The notes: generated from the sequence alone by a model not told the origin. Shown: positions 35,932 through 45,145, counted from the first letter of the stretch. The stretch: DNA of 64,000 nucleotides from Pseudomonas sp. B21-028 (GCF_024749045.1 NZ_CP087184.1:2170001-2234000); one strand, 5' to 3'. Translations and numbers: made by a program.

Positions 35932-36684
35932 TTACAGCAACGGCGCCAGATAGGCGCTCCAGGTGCGTACCGCCTCGGGGTTACGCAGCAGGTCGTTGCG
36001 CACTTCGATCAACACCGAGTCCAGGCCGCGACTGTCGCCGTGGACCGGAACGGTCATGTCGGTCAACGGGTTGATCCGGTAGGGCTGGTTGCCCGCCACC
36101 CGCAGCGAATGCCGGTCCAGTCCATCGACGATGCGCTGGGCGTAGTCCACGGCGTCACCGAACAGTACGCCGGCCTCCAGGGCGCGCGGCTGGCCGTAGA
36201 ACACCGGGGTGAAACTGTGGATGCCCACCACCCGCGTGGGTCGGTTGTCAGCCAGGCGCTGGTCGATCAGCGAGCGCAACCGGTCATGGAAGGGGTGGAA
36301 CAGACATTGCTGGCGGTACTGCCGGGTGGCTTCGTCCAGGGACTGGTTGCCCGGGACCTGGTAGATCTCGCTCTGGGGCGGGATGCTGTCCGGCACGTGG
36401 AGCGGGCGATTCAAGTCGATCAGCAGCCGTGAATAGTTGGCCGACAGCAAGGTCGCGCCGAGCGTCTCGGACAGGCGTTCGGCCAGGGCCAGGGCACCGA
36501 TGTCCCAGGCAATGTGTTCATGGGCCGCCGTCTCGTCCAGGCCCAGATCGTTCAGTGCGGGGGGGATGAAGCGGCTGGCGTGTTCGCACACCAATATCAA
36601 CGGGTGCTCGGCGTTTTCCCGGATCAGCCGGTAGGGCGGCTCGGTGTAAAGCCCCGACTCGGCGCACTCAATAGATTCGCGCAT
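35932..36684 (-). CDS. N-formylglutamate amidohydrolase family enzyme
   Basis: About 250 residues with LILVCEHASRFIPP, HIAWDIGALALAERLSETLGATLL, SRLLIDLNRP and IGIHSFTPVFYG-type motifs, the metal and carboxylate sites of the HutG/FGase family. Such enzymes release formate from N-formylglutamate in histidine breakdown, but this one lies outside a hut operon, so another N-acylated amino acid may be the substrate. It overlaps the end of the glutamine-synthetase-like gene; either the ATG at 36684 or a GTG at 36693 could start it. Confidence 0.85.
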   Translation of the reverse strand: MRESIECAESGLYTEPPYRLIRENAEHPLILVCEHASRFIPPALNDLGLDETAAHEHIAWDIGALALAERLSETLGATLLSANYSRLLIDLNRPLHVPDSIPPQSEIYQVPGNQSLDEATRQYRQQCLFHPFHDRLRSLIDQRLADNRPTRVVGIHSFTPVFYGQPRALEAGVLFGDAVDYAQRIVDGLDRHSLRVAGNQPYRINPLTDMTVPVHGDSRGLDSVLIEVRNDLLRNPEAVRTWSAYLAPLL

Positions 36685-38017
36685 AGTGCTCACATCGCTC
36701 GGCAGGTGACAGCGCCTGGGTCAAGGCCAGTTCCTGGGCCTTCAAGGCGAAGTAGGTTTCGACCAGCGGGCCGGGTAGGGCATCCAACAACGCCCCGCTG
36801 TGACGCAGGCAGTCCAGTGCCTGGGCCAGGGTGGTCGGCAGGGCGATAATGCCACGAGTCCGGCGTTCTTCCTCAGTCAAATCGTCGGGTATTTCATCGG
36901 TGACGGCATTGAGCGTCAGCCGTTGTTCGATGCCCAGTCGTCCGGCGATCAGCAAGGCCGCCATCGCCAGGTGCGGCGAAGCGGTGGCGTCCATGGCGCG
37001 GAACTCCAGGTTGTACTGGTTCGCCAGCGGCTTGCTTGCCAGGCTCACGGTCGGGCAGATGCGCAGCGCCGCTTCGCGGTTGCGCTGTCCCAGGCAAGCG
37101 TAGGAGGCGCTCCAGTGATGGGGTTGCAGGCGTTCGTAGGAGACCGGCGTCGGCGCGGTCAACGCACACAGGGCTGGCAGATGCTGCAGTACACCGGCGG
37201 CCCAATGCCGGCCGAGGCTGGACAGGCCATTGCTGCTCGCGCTGTCGTGGAGCACCGGATCACCGTCCAGGTCTTGCAGGCTCAGGTGCAGGTGGACGCC
37301 GTTGCACACGGCATCTGCCGAGGTCTTGGCAGCGAAGCTTGCTTGCAGGCCCATCTGCCGGGCGATCTCGCGGGTGATTTCGCGCACGTTCACCGCACGG
37401 TCGGCGGCGGCGACGCCGAGAGTCGGGCGGCAGGTGATTTCATACTGTTGCTTGCCGTATTCGGGCAGGAACATTTCCGGTTCGACGCCCCCGGCCCGCA
37501 GGGCACTGAGCAGCCAGCCGGCGAACCCGGCCTGCTGGCGCTGGGCCTGGAGGCTGAAGGCCAGGCGATCGGGTTGGGGCTGGGGGGATTTGAGATTGAA
37601 CTCATGCTCGAATGCGGCGAAGACCTGCAAGCCCAGTTCGGTGCGATAGCGTTCCACTTCGTCATGCAGCAGCGTGCGCGGGCAGGCGCCCCAGGGCCGG
37701 CCGTCGGTCTCGCGCACGTCACAGTGGATGAAATCCAGCGCCGGGGCCTCGGGGTCGGGACCGTTGCCGATGGTGACCCGGCTGGACAGGTCCGGCACCA
37801 GCCGCAGGTCGCCATACGCCCCCCAGGGATTGGTCGACGCAATGATGTCCTGGGGCGTCAGCGCGCTGTTGGCCGGCACCCAGCCACAGCCGGCAGTGAC
37901 GTAGTGGGGCAATTCATCGCTGGGAAACGAGCGCCCGCGGGTCACGCCGATCAGGTCGGTGCTGACCAGCGTGGTGACGGGCAGCGGTGCGAGCGTTGCG
38001 GTTTCGAGACGGCTCAC
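36668..38017 (-). CDS. Glutamine-synthetase-like ligase (PuuA/GlnA-type)
   Basis: A 449-residue protein of the GS superfamily: FAAFEHEFNL (metal glutamates), KQQYEITCRPT, NGVHLHLSLQD and the NR-containing loop LGQRNREAALRICPT, and the C-terminal EFRAMDATASPHLAMAAL. These enzymes couple glutamate to ammonia or amines with ATP; PuuA-type members make gamma-glutamyl amines. The GTG at 38017 overlaps the isochorismatase stop (GTGA), which fixes the start better than the far-upstream open frame. Context suggests gamma-glutamylation or an amine catabolic step, not the housekeeping GlnA. Confidence 0.88.
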   Translation of the reverse strand: MSRLETATLAPLPVTTLVSTDLIGVTRGRSFPSDELPHYVTAGCGWVPANSALTPQDIIASTNPWGAYGDLRLVPDLSSRVTIGNGPDPEAPALDFIHCDVRETDGRPWGACPRTLLHDEVERYRTELGLQVFAAFEHEFNLKSPQPQPDRLAFSLQAQRQQAGFAGWLLSALRAGGVEPEMFLPEYGKQQYEITCRPTLGVAAADRAVNVREITREIARQMGLQASFAAKTSADAVCNGVHLHLSLQDLDGDPVLHDSASSNGLSSLGRHWAAGVLQHLPALCALTAPTPVSYERLQPHHWSASYACLGQRNREAALRICPTVSLASKPLANQYNLEFRAMDATASPHLAMAALLIAGRLGIEQRLTLNAVTDEIPDDLTEEERRTRGIIALPTTLAQALDCLRHSGALLDALPGPLVETYFALKAQELALTQALSPAERCEHYARIY

Positions 38018-38658
38018 GGTTGCATCTCCTGCAAGCGACCGAGCACGGTGTCGGTGTCGGTGATCCAGCAATAGCCCTTGATGGCGTTCAGGCAGGCCAG
38101 GTGACGCTGTTCGGTATAGGTGGCACAGGCATCCTCCACCAGCGTGACCAGGTACCCGCGGTCGGCGGCGTCGCGCACGGCCATGTCGACGCACTGGTCG
38201 GTGACGATGCCGGCGACGATCAGGTGTCGGACCTGCAGGTTGCGCAGCACGTAGTCGATATTGGTGGAGTTGAAAACCCCCGAGGAGGTCTTGGGCAGCA
38301 CGATCTCGTTTTCCAGCGGCGTCAGTTCGGTGATGATCTGCGCTTGGGGGCTGCCCTTGGGCAAGTGCATGGCCGACAGCTTGTGGTCCAGGGAACGGTC
38401 GCGGCCATCGGCGGTGAGGCTTTCGATGTGGGTGTGCAGCACGTTCTGCCGGGCCATACGCACCCCGTCGAGCAGGCGTTGCTGGTTGGGAATCACACGC
38501 TGGCGGGCGCGGCGGATGAAATAATCGGCCTCGGGGGTGTCCAGATGAGCATCGAACTGCGGCTCCAGCCAGGCCCGTTGCATGTCGACCAGCAGCAATG
38601 CGGTGTGGTCGCGGGTGAACGGCAGATCCCGGGGGGAGTGGTGAGGGAGCGAGAACAT
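38014..38658 (-). CDS. Isochorismatase-like cysteine hydrolase
   Basis: A 214-residue hydrolase with the catalytic triad Asp (ALLLVDMQRAW), Lys (IVLPKTSSGVF) and Cys (GIVTDQCVDMAVRDAADRG). Members cleave amides (ureidoacrylate, nicotinamide, N-carbamoyl compounds) or isochorismate; in a nitrogen-compound operon an amidase role is likelier. GGAGG lies ten bases before the ATG at 38658, and the gene follows the RpiR regulator by two bases. Confidence 0.88.
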   Translation of the reverse strand: MFSLPHHSPRDLPFTRDHTALLLVDMQRAWLEPQFDAHLDTPEADYFIRRARQRVIPNQQRLLDGVRMARQNVLHTHIESLTADGRDRSLDHKLSAMHLPKGSPQAQIITELTPLENEIVLPKTSSGVFNSTNIDYVLRNLQVRHLIVAGIVTDQCVDMAVRDAADRGYLVTLVEDACATYTEQRHLACLNAIKGYCWITDTDTVLGRLQEMQP

Positions 38659-38660
38659 CC

Positions 38661-39515
38661 TTATTTTTCCTCCAACAGGTGCGTGTTGAACTCGGTGCGC
38701 AAGGTGTCGATACCGTCCAGGCGTTCGGCCAGGCCAGGACATTGCAACGTCAGGCAGGCGATCAGGGCTTCGACCTGGGCCAGCGCCGGTACCAGGCTAT
38801 CGAAGGCCGAGACTGATTCCACCGGCGCGCTGATAATCAGGTCGGCCAGTTCGCGCAAGGGCGACGTATAAACGTCGCTGAACAGCACGACCCGGGCATG
38901 GCGTTCCTTGGCCGCGCTGGCGACACGAAGGGCCTGGGCCTGGTAGCGACGATAATCGAAGATCAGCACCACGTCCTGGCGTTGCACATCGAACAGGCGG
39001 TCGGGCAGTTGGGCGTTGTCTTCCAGGGCAAAACAGCCGGCCCGCAGCAGGCGCAGGTGATTGAGCAGGTAATGGGCGAGGAAGCTGCTGAAGCGACCGC
39101 CGAAACAATGCACCTGGTGCCGGGTGTCGAGCAGCCACTGCATGAGAATGCGCACGTCTTCGGGCTGGGTCAGGGCTTGGGTTTCCAGAAGACTGCGCTG
39201 GCTGGCCACCAGATACTGGCTCCAGGTGTCGCCCTGTTGCAATTTGATCCGAGGCCGCAACATCGTGCGGGGAGAGCGCAGGCGATGGTCCATGTCGACC
39301 AGCAGCGCATTCTGGAACTCGGCATAGCCGCCGAAACCAAGTTTTTTGACCAGACGCACGATGGTCGGGTCGCTCACGCCGGCATGTTCGGCCAGGCGTG
39401 ACATCGGACCGAGGCCGTTGCGCGGGTAATGATCAAGCAGAGCACGTACGACCTTGCGTTCCGACGGCGTCAGGATCAGGCCGGGATCGGTAATAAGGTC
39501 CCTGAGAGGCGGCAT
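38661..39515 (-). CDS. MurR/RpiR-family regulator
   Basis: A 284-residue protein with an N-terminal HTH_6 domain (LTPSERKVVRALLDHYPRNGLGPMSRLAEHAGVSDPTIVRLVKKLGFGGYAEFQ) and a C-terminal SIS domain (QVHCFGGRFSSFLAHYLLNHLRLL ... VVLIFDYRRYQAQALRVASAAKERHARVVLFSD). It is the first gene of the seven-gene run down to aruG and likely senses the pathway substrate. A near-perfect palindrome at 39551-39578 is its probable operator. Confidence 0.9.
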   Translation of the reverse strand: MPPLRDLITDPGLILTPSERKVVRALLDHYPRNGLGPMSRLAEHAGVSDPTIVRLVKKLGFGGYAEFQNALLVDMDHRLRSPRTMLRPRIKLQQGDTWSQYLVASQRSLLETQALTQPEDVRILMQWLLDTRHQVHCFGGRFSSFLAHYLLNHLRLLRAGCFALEDNAQLPDRLFDVQRQDVVLIFDYRRYQAQALRVASAAKERHARVVLFSDVYTSPLRELADLIISAPVESVSAFDSLVPALAQVEALIACLTLQCPGLAERLDGIDTLRTEFNTHLLEEK

Positions 39516-39550
39516 CCGTGCTCCTTGCTGGATGGGGTGTTGGATATCTT

Positions 39551-39578
39551 ACATAACTACTGAAAACAGTATTTATGT
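39551..39578. promoter_or_regulatory. Palindromic operator candidate for the RpiR regulator
   Basis: ACATAAcTACTG-AAAA-CAGTAtTTATGT: twelve-base arms with one mismatch around AAAA, 36-63 bases before the rpiR-type start. A second short inverted repeat GTAGCCCCTGCTAC follows. The AT-rich symmetry and the position fit RpiR-family sites. Confidence 0.65.
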
Positions 39579-39803
39579 AGCCCCTGCTACATGTCCAGTG
39601 GTTTTTACGTTTCGTTTAAAATGCCCAAGAATGGTGCGAAAGTCTTGTAGGACGTGGCCTTGGGCCGAGCTGAGAGGTATGTCAGTCAATGCTTTTTTCC
39701 GTGTCAGACATAACGACTTTTTGTCTCGGATATTTGATTTCATATAAGGTGCCCTACACGAAAAGATCTCAATATCCTTCCCCCGACAGTGTGAGTGTCC
39801 CAC

Positions 39804-40382
39804 GTGCAAGCCACGCGTCTGACCTTGATCAGCCATGCCCGAACCGTTGCCCAGAAACAGGCGCGTTTCGCGCTGGACGAATCACTGGACGTTGACTGGC
39901 TGGCCAGGCGGCCCGAGGCCGGCCAAGGGTATCGAAACGTTCGGCATGTCCTGTGCGGGCCTGAGTTGCGTACCCGCCAGACCGCCGCATTGTTCGGCGA
40001 CGAAATCCGGGTGGTTCAGGCCCTGGCCGATTGTGACCTGGGGCGCTGGCGCGGGTTATCCATCGACGAGTTGCTCCAGGCCGAACCGGAACAACTGCAA
40101 GCCTGGCTCGATGATCCCCATGCCGTTCCCCATGGCGGCGAGTCTATCGACCGGTTGTGCCGTCGTGTCGGGGACTGGCTGGCAAGCCTGGAAAGTGAAT
40201 CGGGACACTTGCTGGCGGTCACCCATCCATTCGTGATCCGGGCGGCCCTGATGAACGTGTTGCAATGCCCGGCAACCAGCTTCAGCCGGATCGACATCGA
40301 ACCGCTGTCTTCCCTGGAGTTGCGTTTCAATGGGCTGTGGCGGTTGCGCACTCTGGAGCTTGAGCAGGAGTCACGGAGATGA
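39804..40382 (+). CDS. Histidine phosphatase family protein (CobC-like position)
   Basis: About 192 residues of the phosphoglycerate-mutase-like fold: ATRLTLISHARTVAQK carries the active histidine (HAR instead of the usual RHG), then CGPELRTRQTAALFG, and VTHPFVIRAAL with the second histidine. Adjacent to cobF with a four-base overlap, it may serve as the alpha-ribazole-phosphatase-like step of cobalamin synthesis or only accompany it. GTG at 39804 gives the usual MQATRL-type start; GTG at 39795 is an alternative. No cobalamin riboswitch is recognisable upstream. Confidence 0.8.
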   Translation: MQATRLTLISHARTVAQKQARFALDESLDVDWLARRPEAGQGYRNVRHVLCGPELRTRQTAALFGDEIRVVQALADCDLGRWRGLSIDELLQAEPEQLQAWLDDPHAVPHGGESIDRLCRRVGDWLASLESESGHLLAVTHPFVIRAALMNVLQCPATSFSRIDIEPLSSLELRFNGLWRLRTLELEQESRR

Positions 40383-41134
40383 AGAAGCTTTCAATCATTG
40401 GCATCGGCGCCGGTGATCCGGATTACCTGACGATGCAGGCGGTGAAGGCCTTGAATCGGGTGGATGTGTTCTTCCTCATGGACAAGGGGCCCGCCAAGCA
40501 CGCACTGCTGGACCTGCGGCGCGACATCTGCACGCGCTACATCGTTGATCGCCCTTATCGCTTTGTCGAGGCCTGTAGTCCTGAACGCCCACGTGGCGAC
40601 CCGGACTACACCAGCAGTGTCGAAGATCTGAACCGCGCGAAGCAGGCGACGTTCGAAAGGTTGATCAATGAAGAACTGTCCGACGGGGAGTGTGGTGGTT
40701 TCCTGGTATGGGGCGATCCGTCGTTGTACGACAGCACCGTGCGCATCCTGCAGGCCCTTCTCGAGACGGGGCGTTGCGACTTCGAGTTCGAAGTGATTCC
40801 GGGCATCACCAGCGTCCAGGCCCTGGCGGCGCAACACAAAGTGCCGTTGAACAACATTGGCGGTGCGGTGGAGATCACTACCGGGCGGCGGTTGGCGACG
40901 GGGCAAGTGGGGGACGCGGCGAGCGTGGTGGTGATGCTCGACGCCGAGGATGCGTACCGCCAGGTGAGCGATCCCGATACGCATATTTACTGGGGCGCCT
41001 ACGTGGGAACACCGGATGAGCTGCTCATCGCCGGTCGGTTGGGGGACGTGGCCGATGACATAGAGCGCACCCGCAAGGCGGCGCGGCAGGCGAATGGGTG
41101 GATCATGGATACTTATCTGTTGCGCAAGCGTTGA
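40379..41134 (+). CDS. cobF: Precorrin-6A synthase (deacetylating)
   Basis: A 251-residue tetrapyrrole methylase: SIIGIGAGDPDYLTMQAVKAL (glycine motif), FLVWGDPSLYDSTVRIL, and FEVIPGITSVQALAAQHKVPLNNIG. CobF methylates C-1 of precorrin-5 and removes the acetyl side chain in aerobic cobalamin synthesis. The ATG overlaps the phosphatase stop (ATGA). No other cob genes are in the window. Confidence 0.92.
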   Translation: MKKLSIIGIGAGDPDYLTMQAVKALNRVDVFFLMDKGPAKHALLDLRRDICTRYIVDRPYRFVEACSPERPRGDPDYTSSVEDLNRAKQATFERLINEELSDGECGGFLVWGDPSLYDSTVRILQALLETGRCDFEFEVIPGITSVQALAAQHKVPLNNIGGAVEITTGRRLATGQVGDAASVVVMLDAEDAYRQVSDPDTHIYWGAYVGTPDELLIAGRLGDVADDIERTRKAARQANGWIMDTYLLRKR

Positions 41135-41171
41135 GGGTTGGCTGCACACGATGGGTGTCGCAACCCCAGTC

Positions 41172-41305
41172 TTGTGGCGAGGGGATTTATCCCCGCTGGG
41201 CTGCGAAGCAGACCCTTCGGTGTTCTGGGATGAACTGCGTTATATTTGGGGCTGCTGGGCAGCCCAGCGGGGATAAATCCCCTCGCCACAGATGGGCCCC
41301 CTCGC
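41172..41305. repeat. Second-family long inverted repeat (GTGGCGAGGGGAT...)
   Basis: CTTGTGGCGAGGGGATTTAT-CCCCGCTGGGCTGC at the left and GCAGCCCAGCGGGGATAAATCCCCTCGCCACAG at the right are long inverted complements around an 80-base centre, followed by an extra CCCCTCGCCACAA. A REPIN-like element of a different sequence family, also at 62.2 kb, between convergent cobF and ftrA. Confidence 0.88.
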
Positions 41306-41346
41306 CACAACGGTGCTCGTCAGTTTTGATCGCTGATCATCTGGCT

Positions 41347-42306
41347 TCATCCCCGCCCAAACCGTTCCCGATACGCCGACGGCGCCAGCCCCACCACGCT
41401 GCGGAACGCCACGCGAAAGCTTTCCACCGAGCGATAGCCGCACAGTTGCGCGATGTTGTCGGTGTTGTCCTTGGTGCTTTCCAGCAACTCCCGGGCGCGC
41501 GCCAGACGCTCATGCTGCAGCCAGGCCTTGGGCGACAGGCCGCAGGCCTGGGTAAAGCGGCGCAGGAATGTCCGTTCGCTCATGGCCGCCTGGCTGGCGA
41601 GTTCGCGCACACCAAGGGGCTCGTGCAGGTGTTCACGGGCCCACTGCATGACCCCGGACAGATCGCTGCGCGGGGTGCGGCTGACCGGCGAGGGAATGAA
41701 CTGCGCCTGGCCGCCGGTGCGTTGCGTCGGCATCACCAATCGGCGCGCCACGGCGTTGGCGACCTGGGCCCCGAAATCCCGTGCCACCAGATGCAGGCAG
41801 GCATCGATGCCGGCGGCGCTGCCGGCCGAGGTGATGACTTGGCCTGAGTCCACGTACAGCACATCCGGATCGACCAGGATGGCCGGAAAGCTTTCGGCCA
41901 GTTCATCGGTGTAGCGCCAGTGAGTCGTGGCCCCCAGCCCGTCCAGCAGCCCGGCGGCCGCCAGTACGAATGCCCCGGAGCAGATCGACAGCAGGCGCGC
42001 GCCTCGGGCATGGGCCTTGCGCAGTGCTGCCAGTAAGTCTTCGGAGGGTGGTTCGCTGCGGCTGCGCCAGCCAGGGATCACGATAGTCCGCGCCGTATCC
42101 AACAGCTCCATGCCACCATCGGCCAGCACCTGGAAGCCGCCCATGGCGCGCAGCGGGCCGTCATCGACGGCGACGATCCGGTGTTCATACCAGGGGAAAT
42201 CGAACTCGGGACGGGCCAGCGCGAAAATCTCGACGGCGACGCCGAATTCGAACGTGCACAAGCCGTCATAGGCAAGGACCGCGACCAGGCCGGGGGAAGG
42301 CTGCAT
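41347..42306 (-). CDS. ftrA: GlxA/FtrA-family transcriptional regulator
   Basis: About 319 residues: N-terminal DJ-1/PfpI-like domain (VAVLAYDGLCTFEFGVAVEIF ... ARLLSICSGAFVLAAAGLLDG, with the nucleophile-elbow cysteine) and C-terminal AraC helix-turn-helix pair (LGVRELASQAAMSERTFLRRFTQACGLSPKAWL; AQLCGYRSVESFRVAFRSVVGLAPSAYRERF). It resembles FtrA. ATG at 42306 was chosen; a GTG at 42324 is possible. It is divergent from the rhodanese gene, a common pairing, and may regulate it. Confidence 0.9.
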   Translation of the reverse strand: MQPSPGLVAVLAYDGLCTFEFGVAVEIFALARPEFDFPWYEHRIVAVDDGPLRAMGGFQVLADGGMELLDTARTIVIPGWRSRSEPPSEDLLAALRKAHARGARLLSICSGAFVLAAAGLLDGLGATTHWRYTDELAESFPAILVDPDVLYVDSGQVITSAGSAAGIDACLHLVARDFGAQVANAVARRLVMPTQRTGGQAQFIPSPVSRTPRSDLSGVMQWAREHLHEPLGVRELASQAAMSERTFLRRFTQACGLSPKAWLQHERLARARELLESTKDNTDNIAQLCGYRSVESFRVAFRSVVGLAPSAYRERFGRG

Positions 42307-42407
42307 TTGGCGGAAAATTCCCACTGAGTGTCTTGTGCGCCACTTTAGCGGTTAGCATAGGCCGGATAAAGTCTCCTTACGCCCTCATCCCCCTTGGAGT
42401 ACCCACC

Positions 42408-42842
42408 ATGCCCAGTCCGGTTAGCGAAGTGCCTGCTGCTCCGTCCGACATTGCCCTACAGCATTTCAGCCGTCGTCTGACGTTCGAAACAGATTGCTCC
42501 GACGTTCATGCCAGCCAACAGGCCGGCGAGGTCGATTTTGTACTGGTGGATGTCCGCGGCCCCCTGGCTTATGAGCGCGGCCATGTGCCAGGCGCGATCA
42601 ATATCCCGACGCGCTCGCTCACTGCCCAGTCGCTGGCCGCTTATCCGAAAACCACGCTGTTCGTGGTTTACTGCGCGGGGCCGCACTGCAACGGTGCGAA
42701 CAAGGCAGCGGTCCGGCTGGCAACCCTGGGCTATCCGGTCAAGGAAATGATCGGCGGCGTCATGGGCTGGCTTGATGAAGGCTTTCGTCTGACCGGTCTG
42801 GTGGAGCGTGTGGCGGATACGGCGGTCAGTTGCGACTGTTGA
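42408..42842 (+). CDS. Rhodanese-domain sulfurtransferase
   Basis: A 144-residue single-domain rhodanese: DFVLVDVRGPLAYERGHVPGAINIPTRSL, the active loop VVYCAGPHCNGANKAAVRL with the cysteine, and GGVMGWLDEGFRL. It would move sulfane sulfur between thiols; the C-terminal CDC is an extra potential thiol pair. GGAG eight bases before the ATG. Divergent from ftrA. Confidence 0.88.
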   Translation: MPSPVSEVPAAPSDIALQHFSRRLTFETDCSDVHASQQAGEVDFVLVDVRGPLAYERGHVPGAINIPTRSLTAQSLAAYPKTTLFVVYCAGPHCNGANKAAVRLATLGYPVKEMIGGVMGWLDEGFRLTGLVERVADTAVSCDC

Positions 42843-42865
42843 GTTTTCGCAAGCAATCCATACCC

Positions 42866-42900
42866 GTGTGGCGAGGGAGCAAGCTCCCTCGCCACACGCA
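42866..42900. repeat. Single palindromic repeat (GTGGCGAGGGAGCAAGCTCCCTCGCCAC)
   Basis: A perfect hairpin of TGTGGCGAGGGAGC / GCTCCCTCGCCACA, a third REP sequence type, 25 bases behind the rhodanese stop; it can serve as its terminator. Confidence 0.85.
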
Positions 42901-43089
42901 CTGGTACCTGTCAGGTTTTTCGCAAACTTCATGGACATCAGACACGTCTGATTATTTTCATAACTATTTGTCGCCTCAACACAATTCCCTCTCTGAGTGC
43001 CCTTCTAGACTCCCGGCCACCTCGGTTTTTGCCAACCGAACGCTGCCTACGATCCGCCAATAAAAAAACCTGCGCACTCAGGAGCAGAA

Positions 43090-43869
43090 ATGAAGAAGCT
43101 AGCAATGTTCGGTGCCCTGGCACTGTCCGTGTTGTCCTTGTCGGCCGTGGCCGCTGACGCCAAGCCGATCCGCCTGGGGATCGAAGCCGGCTACCCACCT
43201 TTCTCGATGAAAACCGCCGACGGCAAACTGGCCGGCTTCGATGTCGATATCGGTGATGCGTTGTGTGAGCAGATGAAGGTCAAGTGTGTCTGGGTTGAGC
43301 AGGAGTTCGATGGCCTGATCCCGGCGCTGAAGGTGAAGAAGATCGACGCGATTCTGTCGTCCATGACCATCACCGACGATCGCAAGAAAAACGTCGATTT
43401 CACCATCAAGTACTACCACACCCCAGCACGCTTCGTGATGAAGGAAGGTTCCGGGATCAAGGACCCGTTGACCGAACTCAAGGGCAAGAAGGTCGGTGTG
43501 CTGCGGGCCAGCACCCACGACCGCTTTGCCACTGAAGTGCTGGTCCCGGCGGGCATCAACCTGGTGCGCTACAGCTCCCAGCAGGAAGCCAACCTGGACA
43601 TGGTCGCTGGCCGTCTTGACGCCATGCTGGCCGATTCGGTCAACCTCGACGATGGCTTCCTGAAAACCGACGCCGGCAAGGGCTTCGCCTTCGTGGGCCC
43701 GGCCTATGACGATCCGAAGTACTTCGGTGGCGGTGCCGGCATTGCCGTAGGCAAGGGTAATCAGGCCCTGGCCGAGAAATTCAACGCGGCCATTACCGAG
43801 ATCCGCGCCAACGGCACGTACAAGAAGGTGCAGGACAAGTACTTCGCCTTCGATATCTACGGGCACTGA
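43090..43869 (+). CDS. Basic amino acid ABC transporter binding protein
   Basis: A 259-residue exported protein: signal peptide 1-22 (cut after AVA), then the type 3 binding fold with [69 protein letters not shown], typical of lysine/arginine/ornithine or histidine binding proteins. No permease or ATPase genes follow; it would share a transporter encoded elsewhere. A terminator hairpin ends it at 43881-43917. Confidence 0.9.
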   Translation: MKKLAMFGALALSVLSLSAVAADAKPIRLGIEAGYPPFSMKTADGKLAGFDVDIGDALCEQMKVKCVWVEQEFDGLIPALKVKKIDAILSSMTITDDRKKNVDFTIKYYHTPARFVMKEGSGIKDPLTELKGKKVGVLRASTHDRFATEVLVPAGINLVRYSSQQEANLDMVAGRLDAMLADSVNLDDGFLKTDAGKGFAFVGPAYDDPKYFGGGAGIAVGKGNQALAEKFNAAITEIRANGTYKKVQDKYFAFDIYGH

Positions 43870-43880
43870 TCGTTGAAACC

Positions 43881-43917
43881 AAGGTGGCCCTCCATTGACC
43901 TGGTCGGCCACCTTTTT
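43881..43917 (+). terminator. Rho-independent terminator
   Basis: AAGGTGGCC (43881-43889) pairs with GGCCACCTT (43906-43914), followed by a T run, directly after the binding-protein gene. Confidence 0.85.
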
Positions 43918-43970
43918 CATGGGTGATTGTTTTACCCTGTGCCCTGAGTGCCTTCGTATCTGGAGATTTC

Positions 43971-45083
43971 ATGCAACGTATCGACCATACCCTGCCATGG
44001 AGCCACCTCGGCACCGAACGTCGGCTCAGTGTGTTTCGTTATGGCCATGGCCCACGCAAGGTCTACATCCAGGCCAGCCTGCACGCCGATGAGTTGCCGG
44101 GCATGCGCACGGCGTGGGAGCTGAAGCAGCGGCTCAACGCCCTCGAGGCCCAAGGCATGCTCAAGGGGGTGATCGAGCTGGTGCCGGTGGCCAACCCCAT
44201 CGGCCTGGATCAGCATCTGCAAAGCGCCCACATGGGGCGTTTCGAGTTGGGCAGCGGCAAGAACTTCAACCGCTCCTTCGTGGAACTCAGCGCCCCGGTG
44301 GCGCAACGTGTCGGCCAGCGGCTGGGAGACGATCCGGCGGCCAATATCACCTTGATCCGCCAGACCATGCTCCAGGTCCTGGACGATTTGCCCGCACCCC
44401 CTTCGCAGCTCGAAGCCTTGCATCGCCTCCTGCTGCGCCATGCCTGCGATGCCGATATCACCCTCGACCTGCACTGCGATTTCGAGGCGGCGATTCATCT
44501 GTACGCCTTGCCGCAACAGTGGCCGCAATGGCGTTCCCTGGCCGCGCGGTTGAAAGCCGGCGTGGCATTGCTGTGTGAGGACTCCGGCGGCAGTTCGTTC
44601 GACGAATCCTGTTCCACCCCCTGGCTGCGCCTGGCCAGGGCCTTTCCCGAGGCAGCGATCCCGTCGGCCAACCTGGCGACCACCCTGGAACTGGGGAGCA
44701 TGGGCGACACGCGGGTGGACCAGGCCCAGGCCAACTGCGAGGCCATCCTCGGGTTTCTTGCCGAGCAGGGTTTCATCGGCGGTGACTGGCCGTCCGTGCC
44801 CGCCCAATGCTGTGAAGGTTTTCCGTTCGAGGGCACCGAGTATCTGTTCGCGCCGCACCATGGCGTGGTGAGCTTCCTGCGCGAAGCGGGCGAATGGGTG
44901 GAGCGGGGCGATCCCTTGTTCGAAGTGGTGGACCCGTTGAATGACCGGGTCACGACGGTACGGGCCGGCACCAGCGGCGTGCTGTTCGCCCTGGACCGTG
45001 GGCGTTATACCCAGCCGGGCATCTGGCAGGCGAAAGTGGCGGGACGTGAACCGATACGCACCGGGAAATTGACCAACGACTGA
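43971..45083 (+). CDS. Succinylglutamate desuccinylase/aspartoacylase family zinc deacylase
   Basis: A 370-residue M14-like deacylase. Zinc ligands are in YIQASLHADELPGM (H and E) and ITLDLHCDFEAAIHLY (H); the C-terminal beta domain contains FAPHHGVVSFLREAGEWVERGDPLFEVVDPL, typical of the AstE/AspA-like subgroup. It likely removes an acyl group from an N-acylated amino acid; position behind a basic amino acid binding protein hints at N-acyl arginine or ornithine. GGAG precedes the ATG at 43971. Confidence 0.88.
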   Translation: MQRIDHTLPWSHLGTERRLSVFRYGHGPRKVYIQASLHADELPGMRTAWELKQRLNALEAQGMLKGVIELVPVANPIGLDQHLQSAHMGRFELGSGKNFNRSFVELSAPVAQRVGQRLGDDPAANITLIRQTMLQVLDDLPAPPSQLEALHRLLLRHACDADITLDLHCDFEAAIHLYALPQQWPQWRSLAARLKAGVALLCEDSGGSSFDESCSTPWLRLARAFPEAAIPSANLATTLELGSMGDTRVDQAQANCEAILGFLAEQGFIGGDWPSVPAQCCEGFPFEGTEYLFAPHHGVVSFLREAGEWVERGDPLFEVVDPLNDRVTTVRAGTSGVLFALDRGRYTQPGIWQAKVAGREPIRTGKLTND

Positions 45084-45145
45084 AAAGTGCTGTCTACCTC
45101 ACCGTACGCCCTTGCCATGGGCTATCGAATAATGGAGGAAGATCG

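Noticed and set aside
39579..39803. Cobalamin riboswitch before the phosphatase-cobF genes
   Set aside because: I could not find the conserved B12-box (GCCACTG) or a fitting fold; only an AT-rich promoter-like region is seen.
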